64,000 nt of DNA from Hallerella porci (GCF_003148885.1 NZ_QGHD01000008.1:36743-100742), one strand, 5' to 3'; positions 36,301 through 45,498 are shown, counted from the stretch's first letter. Program-made: numbers and translations. Notes: generated by a model not told the origin, from the letters alone.

Positions 36301-37245
36301 ATTTCTATTCACGTGAGCGATTCGCAGCGCGATACCGTCGCCATTCTTACAAACCTCGCCACGTTCCCGCTCACCGTGGACCTTTGGATTTTGGGAACTT
36401 CGGACCATCCGCTTTTCCGCGGCGACGTCAACAATTCGGGCAGCGGAACAATTGGGCTCAAAGATCTTTTCCAATTCAATTTGGAATCATTCGCGATTTC
36501 ATTCCAAGATGTTCCTTGGAACCGCGGCACAATCAATGTTTCGAGCGTTCAAGAATTGCCGTATTGTCAAACAAACGATAACCGCGACGATAACGAAACT
36601 TGCCCGGTGCATTTAGATATTCTCGGTTCTATCGTTGCGCCCAAACCGATGCCGAGCGCAAACTGCGGCGTCGATGAATCGCCCGCATCGCTTTATTACA
36701 GCGTTCTTCTCGGCTGCATTTCCGAAGGCGAAAATTCGACAATTGACAAAAATAAAGTCGCAGGAAAACTCATCGGAAGCGTTCTCACTTCGACGGCGAA
36801 TAAAACTCTCGGCGGCGATTACGTGGGCGATATCGATATGAAGTTGAAATTTTTTGACGAAGAATCTGTCGCCGAAAAAGATTCGAGTTATTTGAAAATT
36901 CCGATTTCTTTGGATCGCTGGGTAAAAGATTTAAGCCTCGTTTTCGGTTACAAACAAGATCAAAGTGAAACGCCAACTTATGACCGCGCGCTCGAAGCTG
37001 GAATTACCTACATTATTCCCGCATTTTCCGAAGAAGATAAAACGAAAAATCCGGAACATTACAGTCCGCAACTTGATTTTGGTGCAAGCCTAGTGCAGAA
37101 AAGTTACCTCACGACAACCGACGAAGACGAAAACCGTTTGGAAAAAAATATCGGTTTTAATTACAGTTATAAATTCTGGTCGCCGTGTTTATTCGGACTC
37201 GGAAAATGTGCCGAAAGAGAAGCGAAAGCGAAGGAGCAAAAATAA
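33382..37245 (+). CDS. tamB: TamB-like translocation/assembly protein (AsmA/DUF490 family)
   Basis: About 1287 residues: an N-terminal membrane anchor (AVAIGIFAVFVGCLVALAW), then over 900 residues of repetitive beta-rich sequence, then a TamB/DUF490-type C-terminus (PLTVDLWILGTSDHPLFRGD, GTIGLKDLFQFN, LKIPISLDRWVKDLSLVFGY). Such proteins span the periplasm and move lipids or outer-membrane proteins. The start is GTG 33382 or TTG 33373; neither has a good Shine-Dalgarno. Its TAA stop shares one base with the ATG of the following BamA/TamA-like gene, a classical tamB-tamA pairing (here with tamB first). Confidence 0.82.
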   Translation: MKRLKPAVAIGIFAVFVGCLVALAWCGYYFLNHYLDSPHTYGNIEVNLMGHEADGLLAHRWDSISVKGEGFDVAVKNPRFDAHLMFSPGEDFVHIFADSVSAEIDPKKFPESDSDTTKLQIPDFRIPLDAQVHVTHVKAHVEGIGDWKLDSLQFKPENERAATLSFQNAEGKFIERKTSGEISATWQGDFISANVKIKTEDKDSIAVAVNFPKDNPKDLSGSADVCVQDPRKLVKGRIPKSISVKNLQVNTSYSANLETKKYAYNARVRINLGALWPLPALAADVNVQGSEKMNFRIDGKFTGNKPGQKITVIGTVDKNLNGSADVEVKGIESRFGPRYQPLDCSVHAVKSSENSLTAHVVTGSGSIVDAEISGLKKGKFNIDFTGDVAENEAWSTRWSGRHLRLGSRPQVKGNFSDGKMRADVAIAPVGYAYQMAADSLFTTLILDKKGIDFVKGFVKTSKEEFSFTGDVKWKDSIPHTSWEVHQSDSGYAKAFIDFDLSLTSEAHRVRLSTIPFADTALLRGFDGIVSGSYTQNFARWEGAIDAEVETEILQIPLHGRFKTHNTIDSLFLDSAIISTKTNSIEMEGQALLEFDSTANFFSRMEILDAWASTEKFDIPLLLEAYKGSPLSTGIFSGNVSYRKGTGFQGTLLFTDLALKGIDPEFFSISKLDVFTEKEKMQISGKIKAGERAWNGDLQIDVNGLLDPKRHIFAYFTTPVGGTAWFDGDIDSVYKWQGKAQLSGSWFLPSGLGEIIYTDFKADATGDLHSILDSLQLSFHSDSTAIDTKRGFPILPVSFNGDFKNGIFTIPNAVLTNHLGEFIRASASYDLKNRKLGSIDLSTEKFSIVWNQIHNILLNNISGRLEDSEKEFVLSLKLDSVSYQLNKPDWGEANASAHGDATLHLPHAENGSFANPTLEGNIRLDRAVYKNNFSVDLGFGSLSKISATLSSFFTKVRRTKPPVKKTAAKSRPLNISIHVSDSQRDTVAILTNLATFPLTVDLWILGTSDHPLFRGDVNNSGSGTIGLKDLFQFNLESFAISFQDVPWNRGTINVSSVQELPYCQTNDNRDDNETCPVHLDILGSIVAPKPMPSANCGVDESPASLYYSVLLGCISEGENSTIDKNKVAGKLIGSVLTSTANKTLGGDYVGDIDMKLKFFDEESVAEKDSSYLKIPISLDRWVKDLSLVFGYKQDQSETPTYDRALEAGITYIIPAFSEEDKTKNPEHYSPQLDFGASLVQKSYLTTTDEDENRLEKNIGFNYSYKFWSPCLFGLGKCAEREAKAKEQK

Positions 37246-39152
37246 TGCAAAAATTGCTTCTGATTTTCTTCTCGATTTTCTTTTTCTGCGCAGCCGCTTT
37301 TGCGGATGATTCGCCCGCAGATTCTTCGCAAATTAAAAATCCTTGGAAAGTTTCTTTCATCGGAAACAGTTTATATACCGATGAACAACTCGCGCTCGAA
37401 TTAGACATTCCCGAAGAATTCGGAGTCGTCGATACCATTCGCCAAGACTTTTTAATGCAAGTCGCCCGAACCAATTTGGAATTGCTTTATTATTCCGATG
37501 GCTATTTCAGTTTCACTTCGAAGATGGAAATTCTGCGAAATCAAACCGATGCAGTCGATACAATTCCTTATACATTATATCGTTTCTACATCGAAGAAGG
37601 CGAACCTTACACATTTAATGAAATGAAAATTGAGCGCGATTCTCTCGCCGATAGCGTCGCCTTAAAAGGAATTCGCTTTAAGCCTGGCGCAAATTATGAT
37701 CCGTCTATTGTCGCCGACGATGTGCAGCAAATTCAGGTGCTTTACCGCGAACACGGATTTTTACATGTCCGCGCAGATTACCTCGAATACTTGGATACAT
37801 TACATCATCAAGTCAATGTGGAAATTTATATCGAGCCCGGAACGAAAGTGCGCATGGGAGAATTTTCGAGCAACACTTACAAGCCCGCGCGCATCGCCCG
37901 CTTAGACACGAGCGATACAAAAGGACTTTCAGATACCGCTTGGTTGAACAGCCTTTGGCGAATTCCCAAAGGCGAAGTAATCAACGGAAAAACTTATACA
38001 ACTTTCCGCAGCAAATTGCTTTCGACGCAAATTTTTTCATCGATTCATTTGGAAGATTCTCCGCGGAGCGATAGCCTCTACGATGTGCATTTTAGCGCTG
38101 TAGAACGCATGCCCGGCGAATCGCGTTACTCCGTCTTCTTCGAAGAAGTTTACGGCTTCGGCGCTTCGGCAATGGCAAAGCATAAAAACTTTTTTGGTCG
38201 ATTCCACGAAGGTTCTGCGAGCATTCTCGTCGCACAAAATAAACAAGAACTCACTCTCGGTTATGCAAATCCGCTTTTATTCGGAACGCGTTTCAATTTT
38301 ATTCCGACGGCAATTCGCTTTGACGATCACATTAGTTTTAATCATGAAAAAACTTCACCGCCTGCATATCCCGATAGTTTGGAAGAACGCTACGAAGTCA
38401 TTAACCGCGCCGACTTAACTTTCGGCATTACGAAGAATGTACGATTCCGCGCAACTCTCGACACGCGATTTGTGCAAAAAAATGAAACGCGATTCTTCAA
38501 AGTCAAAGGCGAAACGGCGCTCACATTCGATTATACCGATGATTACTTTAACCCGACAAAAGGCGTTCGCTTTTTGCCAAAGCTCGGCGTCGGCGCAAAC
38601 TTTACCGGAAATATTCGCGATCCGAGAATGGAAGGAAATCCGTATTCTTACAGCGAATTTACAGCCATCGGTTACTTGCCGCTCTTCGGACCATTCCTCT
38701 CAGCAGCTAGCGTGAGCTACGGAAAATTCTTTGACAAAGCAATGGAAGACGATGCGCGTATTTTCTATCAAGGCGGTTCCCGCACAGTCCGCGGTTATCG
38801 TTTCCGCAGCATTTATCCGAGTTATACAAGCGTCGACGAAGACGGCGAAGAAGTCATCAATACGGGACTCACTCCCGAATACGTCCGCGCCAATGTGGAA
38901 CTAAGAATCAATTCTCCGTTTGATGTAATTCGCAACTGGCAGCTAGTCGAATTTTACGATTGGACTCATGTCAGCGATAAATCGGGTGTTTACGCAAGCA
39001 AATCCAATGCTGCATTCGGAACAGGAATTCGTTACAAATGGCAATTCTTAACGTTTCGTCTCGATTACACCTTTAAGAAAGATTTCTCGAATTCGGGCGC
39101 AGAAAGTTTTTCGTTCCAACGCATCAACTTTGATTTGTCACAAGCGTTCTAA
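37245..39152 (+). CDS. BamA/TamA-like outer-membrane assembly protein
   Basis: 635 residues: signal peptide (LLLIFFSIFFFCAAAFA), about three POTRA-like units (VSFIGNSLYTDEQLALEL, FYIEEGEPYTFNEMKIE, VEIYIEPGTKVRMGEF) and an Omp85 barrel with the conserved GGSRTVRGYRFRSIYP motif (lid-lock/VRGF region). ATG 37245 has AAGGAG upstream and overlaps the tamB stop by one base, which makes TamA the likelier role, but BamA cannot be excluded. The 3' end shares the CTAA with the convergent GH13 gene (39149-39152). Confidence 0.85.
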   Translation: MQKLLLIFFSIFFFCAAAFADDSPADSSQIKNPWKVSFIGNSLYTDEQLALELDIPEEFGVVDTIRQDFLMQVARTNLELLYYSDGYFSFTSKMEILRNQTDAVDTIPYTLYRFYIEEGEPYTFNEMKIERDSLADSVALKGIRFKPGANYDPSIVADDVQQIQVLYREHGFLHVRADYLEYLDTLHHQVNVEIYIEPGTKVRMGEFSSNTYKPARIARLDTSDTKGLSDTAWLNSLWRIPKGEVINGKTYTTFRSKLLSTQIFSSIHLEDSPRSDSLYDVHFSAVERMPGESRYSVFFEEVYGFGASAMAKHKNFFGRFHEGSASILVAQNKQELTLGYANPLLFGTRFNFIPTAIRFDDHISFNHEKTSPPAYPDSLEERYEVINRADLTFGITKNVRFRATLDTRFVQKNETRFFKVKGETALTFDYTDDYFNPTKGVRFLPKLGVGANFTGNIRDPRMEGNPYSYSEFTAIGYLPLFGPFLSAASVSYGKFFDKAMEDDARIFYQGGSRTVRGYRFRSIYPSYTSVDEDGEEVINTGLTPEYVRANVELRINSPFDVIRNWQLVEFYDWTHVSDKSGVYASKSNAAFGTGIRYKWQFLTFRLDYTFKKDFSNSGAESFSFQRINFDLSQAF

Positions 39153-40879
39153 TCCGCAAAAATTTTGGATTCGAACGGACGAATTGCATTTTTCTTTTCA
39201 TCGCCGTAGCTAGAAAAAATTTGCTTTGCCTTTTGCATAAAATTTTCTTCAAGCGCAATTTCTTTTTCCGAAAAATTCACAAAAACAAAAATGGATTTTC
39301 CGCCGAAAGTTCGTTTGTATGCAAAAATATTTTCGTCGTTTTCTAAAATCGGTTCCCAATTTCCTTGCAAAAGAATTTCGGAATTTTTTCGAAAATCCAA
39401 AAGCTTTTTCGTCCACGCGAGAACGGAATTTTCATTTACATTTTCCGTTGCAACGTTAATTTGTTTGTAATTTTCGTGAACGGGAATCCAAGATTTTCCA
39501 CTAGAAAATCCCGCATTCTTTTCGGCGTTCCACTGCATCGGCGTCCGCGCATTATCGCGGCTATATTTCTGCACAAATCGCAGCGCTTCTTGTGGTAAAA
39601 ATCCTTCTTTTAACGCCATCGCATATTGACTTTTGGAATTTAATTCTTTAAAGCAATCGATTGAATTCCACGTCACATTTTCCATGCCGAGTTCTTCGCC
39701 TTGATACAAAAACGGAGTACCACGCAATGTAAAGAGCAATGTGAGAATTGCTTTTGCCGCAAGCGTTTTGTCTGCGGTTTCTGGAAAATACGCATTCACC
39801 GATCGCGGCTTATCGTGATTTTCAAAGAAGACAGGATACCATCCATTTTTTGCAGTTTCTTTTTCGCTTTTAAAAATCGCCTGCTTAATTTCTTTCGTCG
39901 AACGCGTTTTCGTGCTAAACCAAATATCGCTTCCTTGCAAATGTTCAAATTCAAAAAGCATATCGAAAACGCCCGAATCGCCAACCCAAAATTTTAAATC
40001 TTCAGGTAAAATGCCATTAGCTTCCGCCACCGTGAACACATTTTTTCCATCGAAAACTTCGCGTTTCATTTCGTGCAAGAAATCTAAAATGCCCGCAGAA
40101 TTTGCTGTCATCGTATGAATGAGAGTGAGCCCATCTGCCGCATCGGGGGCGCCGTTGCGAAAATCCGTAGGCTTTTTAATGTAAACGATTGCATCCATGC
40201 GAAATGCGCCGACTCCTTTTTGAATCCAAAAATTCGCAATGTCGTAAAGCGCTTGTCGCACTTCGGGATTTTCCCAATTTAAATCCGGTTGAAAATCAGC
40301 AAATGTGTGCAGATAATATTGTCTGCGTTCTTCGCTAAATGTCCAAGCGGACCCGCCGAAAATGCCGCGCCAATTATTCGGAGCGCTTCCATCGGGCTTC
40401 GGATCTTTCCAAATGAACCAATCGCTTTTCGGATTTGTACGATTTTTTTTCGATTCTAAAAACCAAGCGCTTTCGTTGGAAACATGATTGAAAACAAGAT
40501 CCATCATCACTTGAATGTGATGCTTTTTCGCTTGCTGCAACAATTCATCCATATCCGCCATCGTACCGTAAAGCGGATTGATTTGATAAAAATCCGAAAC
40601 GTCATAACCGTTGTCGCGCATCGGCGAAGCATAAACCGGCGTGAGCCAAATGCATCCGACATTTAAAGACTCCAAATAATCGAGCCGCTGCGTAATTCCT
40701 TTCAAATCGCCAACGCCATCGCCATCGGAATCTTGAAAACTACTCGGATAAATTTCGTAGCAAATCGTTTTTTTCCAATCTTCTAATTTTTGGGACTTTT
40801 GCATAGATACTTCTTCTTTTTGTGCGCAGCCGAAGAACACACAAGATACTACTGCACAAGAAATTATTTTTTTCAACAT
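39149..40879 (-). CDS. GH13 alpha-glucosidase-type lipoprotein
   Basis: 576 residues. The lipoprotein signal (VVSCVFFGCAQK) predicts an anchored periplasmic or surface enzyme. GH13 motifs: DGVGDLKGI, DLVFNHVSNES, GVGAFRMDAIVYI (nucleophile Asp), FTVAEANG (acid/base Glu) and FFENHDKPRSV (third Asp). With the oligo-1,6-glucosidase-like phrases YEIYPSSFQDSDGDGVGD and FLYQGEELGMEN, it probably hydrolyses malto- or isomalto-oligosaccharides. ATG 40879 is preferred because the signal begins there; longer in-frame starts run through an operator-like palindrome (40905-40947). Confidence 0.88.
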   Translation of the reverse strand: MLKKIISCAVVSCVFFGCAQKEEVSMQKSQKLEDWKKTICYEIYPSSFQDSDGDGVGDLKGITQRLDYLESLNVGCIWLTPVYASPMRDNGYDVSDFYQINPLYGTMADMDELLQQAKKHHIQVMMDLVFNHVSNESAWFLESKKNRTNPKSDWFIWKDPKPDGSAPNNWRGIFGGSAWTFSEERRQYYLHTFADFQPDLNWENPEVRQALYDIANFWIQKGVGAFRMDAIVYIKKPTDFRNGAPDAADGLTLIHTMTANSAGILDFLHEMKREVFDGKNVFTVAEANGILPEDLKFWVGDSGVFDMLFEFEHLQGSDIWFSTKTRSTKEIKQAIFKSEKETAKNGWYPVFFENHDKPRSVNAYFPETADKTLAAKAILTLLFTLRGTPFLYQGEELGMENVTWNSIDCFKELNSKSQYAMALKEGFLPQEALRFVQKYSRDNARTPMQWNAEKNAGFSSGKSWIPVHENYKQINVATENVNENSVLAWTKKLLDFRKNSEILLQGNWEPILENDENIFAYKRTFGGKSIFVFVNFSEKEIALEENFMQKAKQIFSSYGDEKKNAIRPFESKIFAD

Positions 40880-40904
40880 CTTTTGATTCACAACATAATG
40901 AACT

Positions 40905-40947
40905 AAAAAGTTCACAAGTTTGTGATCCACAATATTGTGAACTTTTT
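40905..40947. promoter_or_regulatory. Palindromic operator region upstream of the GH13 gene
   Basis: Perfect 13-base arms AAAAAGTTCACAA (40905-40917) and TTGTGAACTTTTT (40935-40947). Nested inside are TTCACAAGTTTGTGAT (40911-40926) and the perfect 12-base palindrome CACAATATTGTG (40928-40939). The pattern is TTCACAA-2-TTGTGA(A/T), as expected for two adjacent dimer sites of a repressor or activator. It lies 26 bases upstream of the GH13 start codon. Confidence 0.65.
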
Positions 40948-41064
40948 CAATTAGCCGAAAAATCGATTTGTCTAAAAATCCTTTTATTCTTCTGCGGTTC
41001 TGTATGTGCAAGCAAATATGCCTGCACATTTCATCTTCCTCATGAAGAACATGTTTGAACGAGT

Positions 41065-42744
41065 CTATTCCCGCGTGAGCGTTTTATACTTAAAGCGCTT
41101 CGGCGTGTCAGCATCATCGCCCATACGTTTGCGGTAATCCGCTTCGTATTCGCTCCAGTTGCCTTCGAACCAAACGACTTTCGAATCGCCTTCGTAAGCG
41201 AGGATGTGAGTGGCAACGCGGTCTAAGAACCAGCGGTCGTGCGAAATAATCACAGCGCAACCGGCAAAGCGAAGAATCGCTTGTTCCAAAGCTTGCAACG
41301 TTTCGATGTCCAAATCATTCGTCGGTTCATCGAGGAAGAGCAAATTGCCCGGATGCTGCAAATTTTTTGCCATCAACACGCGATTGCGTTCACCGCCCGA
41401 AAGAACGGCGAGTTTTTTCTGCTGATCGGCACCCGTAAAATTGAAAAGTCCGCAATACGCGCGCGCATTCATTTTGCGATCGCCGAGTTCAATTTCATCT
41501 TTGCCACCGGTAATCGTTTCAAAAACCGTTTTCGAATCATCCAAACTTTCACGGCCTTGTTCCATGGTAATCATTTCCACGGTATCGCCGATTTTAATCG
41601 TGCCCGCATCCGGTTTTTCTTGGCCGGTGATAATTTTGAAAAGCGTTGATTTACCAGCACCGTTCGGGCCGATGATTCCCACGATTCCCGAGCGCGGAAG
41701 AGTGAACGACAAATCTTCGAACAAGAGTTTATCGTTATATGCTTTGCGCAAATGTTCCGCTTGGATGACGACATTGCCGAGACGCTTGCCGTTCGGAATA
41801 TAAATCTGCGCCACTTTAATTTGTTCTTTTGAATCTTCGGCGAGCAAATCTTCGTAAGCTTTAAGACGCGCTTTATTTTTCGCTTGACGCGCCTTCGGAC
41901 TTTGCTTCACCCATTCTTGTTCGCGGGCAAGGCGCTTTTGCCGATCGGATTCGCCCTTTTCTTCATTCTTCATCCGTTCCAATTTTTGGTCGAGCCATTC
42001 CGCATAATTTCCCTGCCAAGGAATTCCGCGTCCGCGATCGATTTCCAAAATCCAACCGGTGACATTGTCGAGGAAGTAACGGTCATGGGTCACGAGAATG
42101 ACCGAGCCTTTATATTCTCGCAGATGACGTTCGAGCCACGCAACCGATTCTGCATCCAAATGATTCGTCGGTTCGTCGAGCAAAAGCAAATCCGGTTCTT
42201 CCAAAAGCAAACGACAAAGGGCAACGCGGCGTTTTTCGCCACCGCTCAATTTGGTGACGCCCCAATCGCCCGGCGGACAGTTGAGCGCATCCATCGCAAT
42301 TTCAATTTTGCGATCCAAGCTCCACAAATCTTCTGCATCGATGACATCTTGCAATTTTCCTTGTTCTTCCATGAGCTTGTTCATCTCATCGTCGTCCATC
42401 GGTTCTGCAAATTTCATCGAAATTTCATTGTAACGATCGAGAATCGCTTGCTTTTTGGAAACGGCTTGCATCACATTTTCTTTCACCGTTAAATTCGGAT
42501 CGAGCTGCGGTTCTTGCGGCAAATAGCCCGCGGTGCGGCCGGGTTCAATCCAAGCTTCGCCTTGAAATTCTTTATCTATTCCCGCCATGATGCGGAGAAG
42601 TGTCGATTTACCGCTGCCGTTCGTACCGATAATTCCAATTTTTGCTCCATAAAAAAAGCTGAGAGAAATGTCTTTGAGAACAGTTTTCCCCGGAGCATAA
42701 GATTTGGTCATTCGATTCATGTAAAAGACGAATTTTTCGACCAT
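41065..42744 (-). CDS. ettA: ABC-F energy-dependent translational throttle protein EttA
   Basis: 559 residues: two ABC ATPase domains without membrane spans. Walker A motifs GTNGSGKSTLL and GPNGAGKSTLF, signatures LSGGEKRRVALCRLLL and LSGGERNRVLMAKNL, and a linker with the arm/PtIM region (LARGREQ-like basic helix). The N-terminal phrase FVFYMNRMTKSYAPGKTVLK and FAGCAVIISHDRWFLDRVATH match EttA closely. It binds the ribosomal E site and gates elongation by energy status. ATG 42744 has AAGGAAT upstream. Confidence 0.93.
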   Translation of the reverse strand: MVEKFVFYMNRMTKSYAPGKTVLKDISLSFFYGAKIGIIGTNGSGKSTLLRIMAGIDKEFQGEAWIEPGRTAGYLPQEPQLDPNLTVKENVMQAVSKKQAILDRYNEISMKFAEPMDDDEMNKLMEEQGKLQDVIDAEDLWSLDRKIEIAMDALNCPPGDWGVTKLSGGEKRRVALCRLLLEEPDLLLLDEPTNHLDAESVAWLERHLREYKGSVILVTHDRYFLDNVTGWILEIDRGRGIPWQGNYAEWLDQKLERMKNEEKGESDRQKRLAREQEWVKQSPKARQAKNKARLKAYEDLLAEDSKEQIKVAQIYIPNGKRLGNVVIQAEHLRKAYNDKLLFEDLSFTLPRSGIVGIIGPNGAGKSTLFKIITGQEKPDAGTIKIGDTVEMITMEQGRESLDDSKTVFETITGGKDEIELGDRKMNARAYCGLFNFTGADQQKKLAVLSGGERNRVLMAKNLQHPGNLLFLDEPTNDLDIETLQALEQAILRFAGCAVIISHDRWFLDRVATHILAYEGDSKVVWFEGNWSEYEADYRKRMGDDADTPKRFKYKTLTRE

Positions 42745-42810
42745 GCGGATTCCTTTTTCAAAAGTTTTCAGTAAATGTAGTTTTATGAAAAGTTAGAAAT
42801 GTAACAATTC

Positions 42811-43344
42811 TCAATTATCCATTTTTAATTTTTTCTGCTTTCTCGATTTGATGATAACGGTTAAATTCATCGCAATCGCAATCGCGAGCAAAAACGAAAT
42901 GCAGTAAGCACCGACAGCGGGCTCTACCGTTAAAAAATCGTAATGTTGCGAAATCACAATCAATGTGAAATTGTGAATGAAAACCCACAGCGAAACGAAC
43001 GCAGCGAGCGCCATCGCAAGCGATCCTAACGGCGTAACAAATGCGAAAATCGCTCCGAGAATCACGGCGCCGAGAATCGGAATAACCGCTTGCGAAGTTT
43101 GAATCGGCTGTTCAAAAAATTCTTGAACGCGCGGTTCTTTTTTCTTCATTTCTTCGACGGCACTTTTTTCTTTGCCTTCTAAGAATGATTCTGGAGTGAC
43201 TCCGGCGACGAGCTGATACAAATTCGGATCGGCGACTACTTTTTCGGAGCAAGAAACATTCACCAACGGAAAAAGGAAGGCGAGTAAAATCAAGAGAAAC
43301 GGAAAGGAGCAAAGTTTTTGAAAGAGTTTCAAATCGGGTTTCAT
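42811..43344 (-). CDS. Small membrane protein with four predicted spans
   Basis: 177 residues, unrecognised family. Hydrophobic segments: FPFLLILLAFLFPLVNVSC, VIPILGAVILGAIFAFV, SLAMALAAFVSLWVFI, and CISFLLAIAIAMNLTVII; a polar loop of about 55 residues lies between spans 1 and 2. The C-terminus is basic (KSRKQKKLKMDN). ATG 43344 overlaps the stop of the upstream FGE-domain gene (ATGA), so the two are coupled and probably act together. Function is unknown. Confidence 0.75.
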   Translation of the reverse strand: MKPDLKLFQKLCSFPFLLILLAFLFPLVNVSCSEKVVADPNLYQLVAGVTPESFLEGKEKSAVEEMKKKEPRVQEFFEQPIQTSQAVIPILGAVILGAIFAFVTPLGSLAMALAAFVSLWVFIHNFTLIVISQHYDFLTVEPAVGAYCISFLLAIAIAMNLTVIIKSRKQKKLKMDN

Positions 43345-45437
43345 TTTTTCACCTGTGAAGGAAACACACAACGGAAACCGAGATAATTTGACCAATAACG
43401 CGGATCTTCATCATCGCGGTCAGTTAAATCCAAAGCGTTGCTGGTTTTACTCTTCCACGAACCACCTTTAAAGATGCGGTTATCGCCGAAGAATGAACCA
43501 GTTGGATCTTCGCTTTCGACATAGAACGAGAACCAAGAATATTTATCGCGAGTCCATTCTGCCACATTGCCCGAGACATCATAAAGTCCCCAAGCATTGG
43601 GCTTTGCCGAAGCAACTGGACGCGGGCCATCGACATTGTAAACCGCATATTCAAACGGTAAAGCACCGTTTCGATTGCGCCAAATCGAGCCTTCATTTTT
43701 TCCCGCTCGGGCGGCATATTCCCATTGCGCTTCGGTGGGGAGATCGCCTCCGATTGCTTTGCAGAATGCGCGCGCCTTTTCCCAATTTACATTGTGCACC
43801 GGCATAAGACTATCATTAAACGTGAATTTCGTCGTCGAATCTTTCATTACATCGCGATATTCGCCCACGGTGACTTCGGTTTTGCGAATGCGGAACGGAC
43901 TCATGTGGACGATTTTGTTTTTGAAACGGAAACTGCCCGAATCAATTTCGGCAACGGCGCGGCTGATATTTTCTTCGACGGTATCTTTTTTCGCTTCTGC
44001 AGAATCATTCTTTGCGATGGAATCCGGCTTCGCTACGACCGTATCCTTAACCGGATTCAACCATTCTTGTACTTCGGGCTCTAAAAGAATTTCTGCGGGC
44101 AAAATGAATTTGCCTTTTCCCGTATAAGTTTCATTCAAATACGAAACTTGAAGTTTTGTAAAGCGGTAATGATGACGACTTTTGACTTTTGCGCCATCGT
44201 ATTTCCAAACCGGTTTATTTTCAAAAGTCAGCGTAAATTGCGCGAGAGAAGAATCCGCAGCCGCAACAAAAACGCTTTCTGGAACGGATAATGCAGGCGT
44301 TAAATTGCCTTCAAAGCCGACGGCAATTCGTCCTGTGGAATCCGCAAATTGAAATGTAAAAAGCGAATCATTCCAATCGATGGATTTGAGCGGAATCTGC
44401 ACACGCATCGTGTCTTTTTGCAAAGTATCTAAGCGCGCGAGAAGCGCATTATTCGTTTCCAAAATTCCGGAAAGGCGTCCCGAAAGCCACTGCGCCCGCG
44501 AGCGCGAACGCGAACCTTCAAAGGTCACCGTATACGCCACATATTGCGCATTCGTCGAATCCATTCCTTGCGGCGGACGCTTGACTTGCGGATAAATCGA
44601 ATCAAACGCAGCCGTTCCGCGATCGATATTCGCACGGCTCAAGTCTGCGATGAATTGATCGTAAAGCACTTCGGTTTCTTCCAAATTTTTCGTTTTCGCG
44701 ATGCGCTCTGTCGTGACTTCGGATTCAATTTGATAGACGACAGTATCCACCGGGATTAACTTCGTTTTTAAGCGAGAAGTTTTTCCGCTTGTCACATGAA
44801 GGCCTGCGGTATAAGGATAATAACCGGGGACGAAAACTGTTGCGTAAAAAAGTCCCGTGTCCACGGGCGCAATCGTTGCGGGCGCATAAATTTTGTCTGC
44901 ACCCATTAACAAAAACGCCTCTTTCGGAAGAGAATCCACGACGACAATTCCCGTAAGCGATGTCGGGATTAACTTTTGCCATTTTCCGTTTTGGACGAAG
45001 TAAAGATTAGCGACGCGCGAAGAATACAGATATTTTTTGTCGAAGTAAACTTCCCCTTCATCTTGGAATGGGCGAAGCGATGTTCCCGCATAAAAACGCA
45101 AATGCGCCGCTTCGAATGCGGTCAAATGATTCGTCTGCAAATTAAATGCATGCAGTTGTTTGTAACAGTCCGCTTTGATTTTTCCCGAATACCAACCGTA
45201 ACGATTGCCTTTAATTTTTGCGCGCAAATAAAGATTGCCTTGTTCCAGCGGAAATTTGATTTTTTCAGAATGCAAATACGCAGAATCATCTGCCGCTTCG
45301 AGGCACATATTTTCTGCATCGACAATTTTTGCATCTTCGCGGAATTGTTCATCGGGAACCGAGAAACGGTAATCGCGATTACCGCCAGCAAAAGCGATCG
45401 CTGCGACAGAAAAAATCGTTAACCAAATTCTAAGCAT
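43341..45437 (-). CDS. Exported protein with PEGA-like region and non-catalytic FGE/sulfatase-modifying domain
   Basis: 698 residues with a signal peptide (SVAAIAFAGG). Residues ~160-228 look PEGA-like (FVPGYYPYTAGLHVTSGKTS). The C-terminal ~190 residues are an FGE/SUMF1 domain: FRIRKTEVTVGEYRDVM, GGDLPTEAQWEYAARAG, NAWGLYDVSGNVAEWTRD, FKGGSWKSKTSNAL and NYLGFRCVFP. The two catalytic cysteines of true formylglycine-generating enzymes are absent from the GGSW region, so binding or structural use is more likely. The gene is followed by the coupled membrane protein at 42811-43344. Confidence 0.8.
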   Translation of the reverse strand: MLRIWLTIFSVAAIAFAGGNRDYRFSVPDEQFREDAKIVDAENMCLEAADDSAYLHSEKIKFPLEQGNLYLRAKIKGNRYGWYSGKIKADCYKQLHAFNLQTNHLTAFEAAHLRFYAGTSLRPFQDEGEVYFDKKYLYSSRVANLYFVQNGKWQKLIPTSLTGIVVVDSLPKEAFLLMGADKIYAPATIAPVDTGLFYATVFVPGYYPYTAGLHVTSGKTSRLKTKLIPVDTVVYQIESEVTTERIAKTKNLEETEVLYDQFIADLSRANIDRGTAAFDSIYPQVKRPPQGMDSTNAQYVAYTVTFEGSRSRSRAQWLSGRLSGILETNNALLARLDTLQKDTMRVQIPLKSIDWNDSLFTFQFADSTGRIAVGFEGNLTPALSVPESVFVAAADSSLAQFTLTFENKPVWKYDGAKVKSRHHYRFTKLQVSYLNETYTGKGKFILPAEILLEPEVQEWLNPVKDTVVAKPDSIAKNDSAEAKKDTVEENISRAVAEIDSGSFRFKNKIVHMSPFRIRKTEVTVGEYRDVMKDSTTKFTFNDSLMPVHNVNWEKARAFCKAIGGDLPTEAQWEYAARAGKNEGSIWRNRNGALPFEYAVYNVDGPRPVASAKPNAWGLYDVSGNVAEWTRDKYSWFSFYVESEDPTGSFFGDNRIFKGGSWKSKTSNALDLTDRDDEDPRYWSNYLGFRCVFPSQVKK

Positions 45438-45498
45438 AAGTCCTCCAGCCGGGCCTTTCTCTCAATTTAAGTAAAAATTTCATTTTTATTTCAGAATT

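Noticed and set aside
43341..45437. True formylglycine-generating enzyme or T9SS GldK
   Set aside because: Catalytic cysteines are absent, and length, lack of a lipobox and the PEGA-like segment do not fit GldK.
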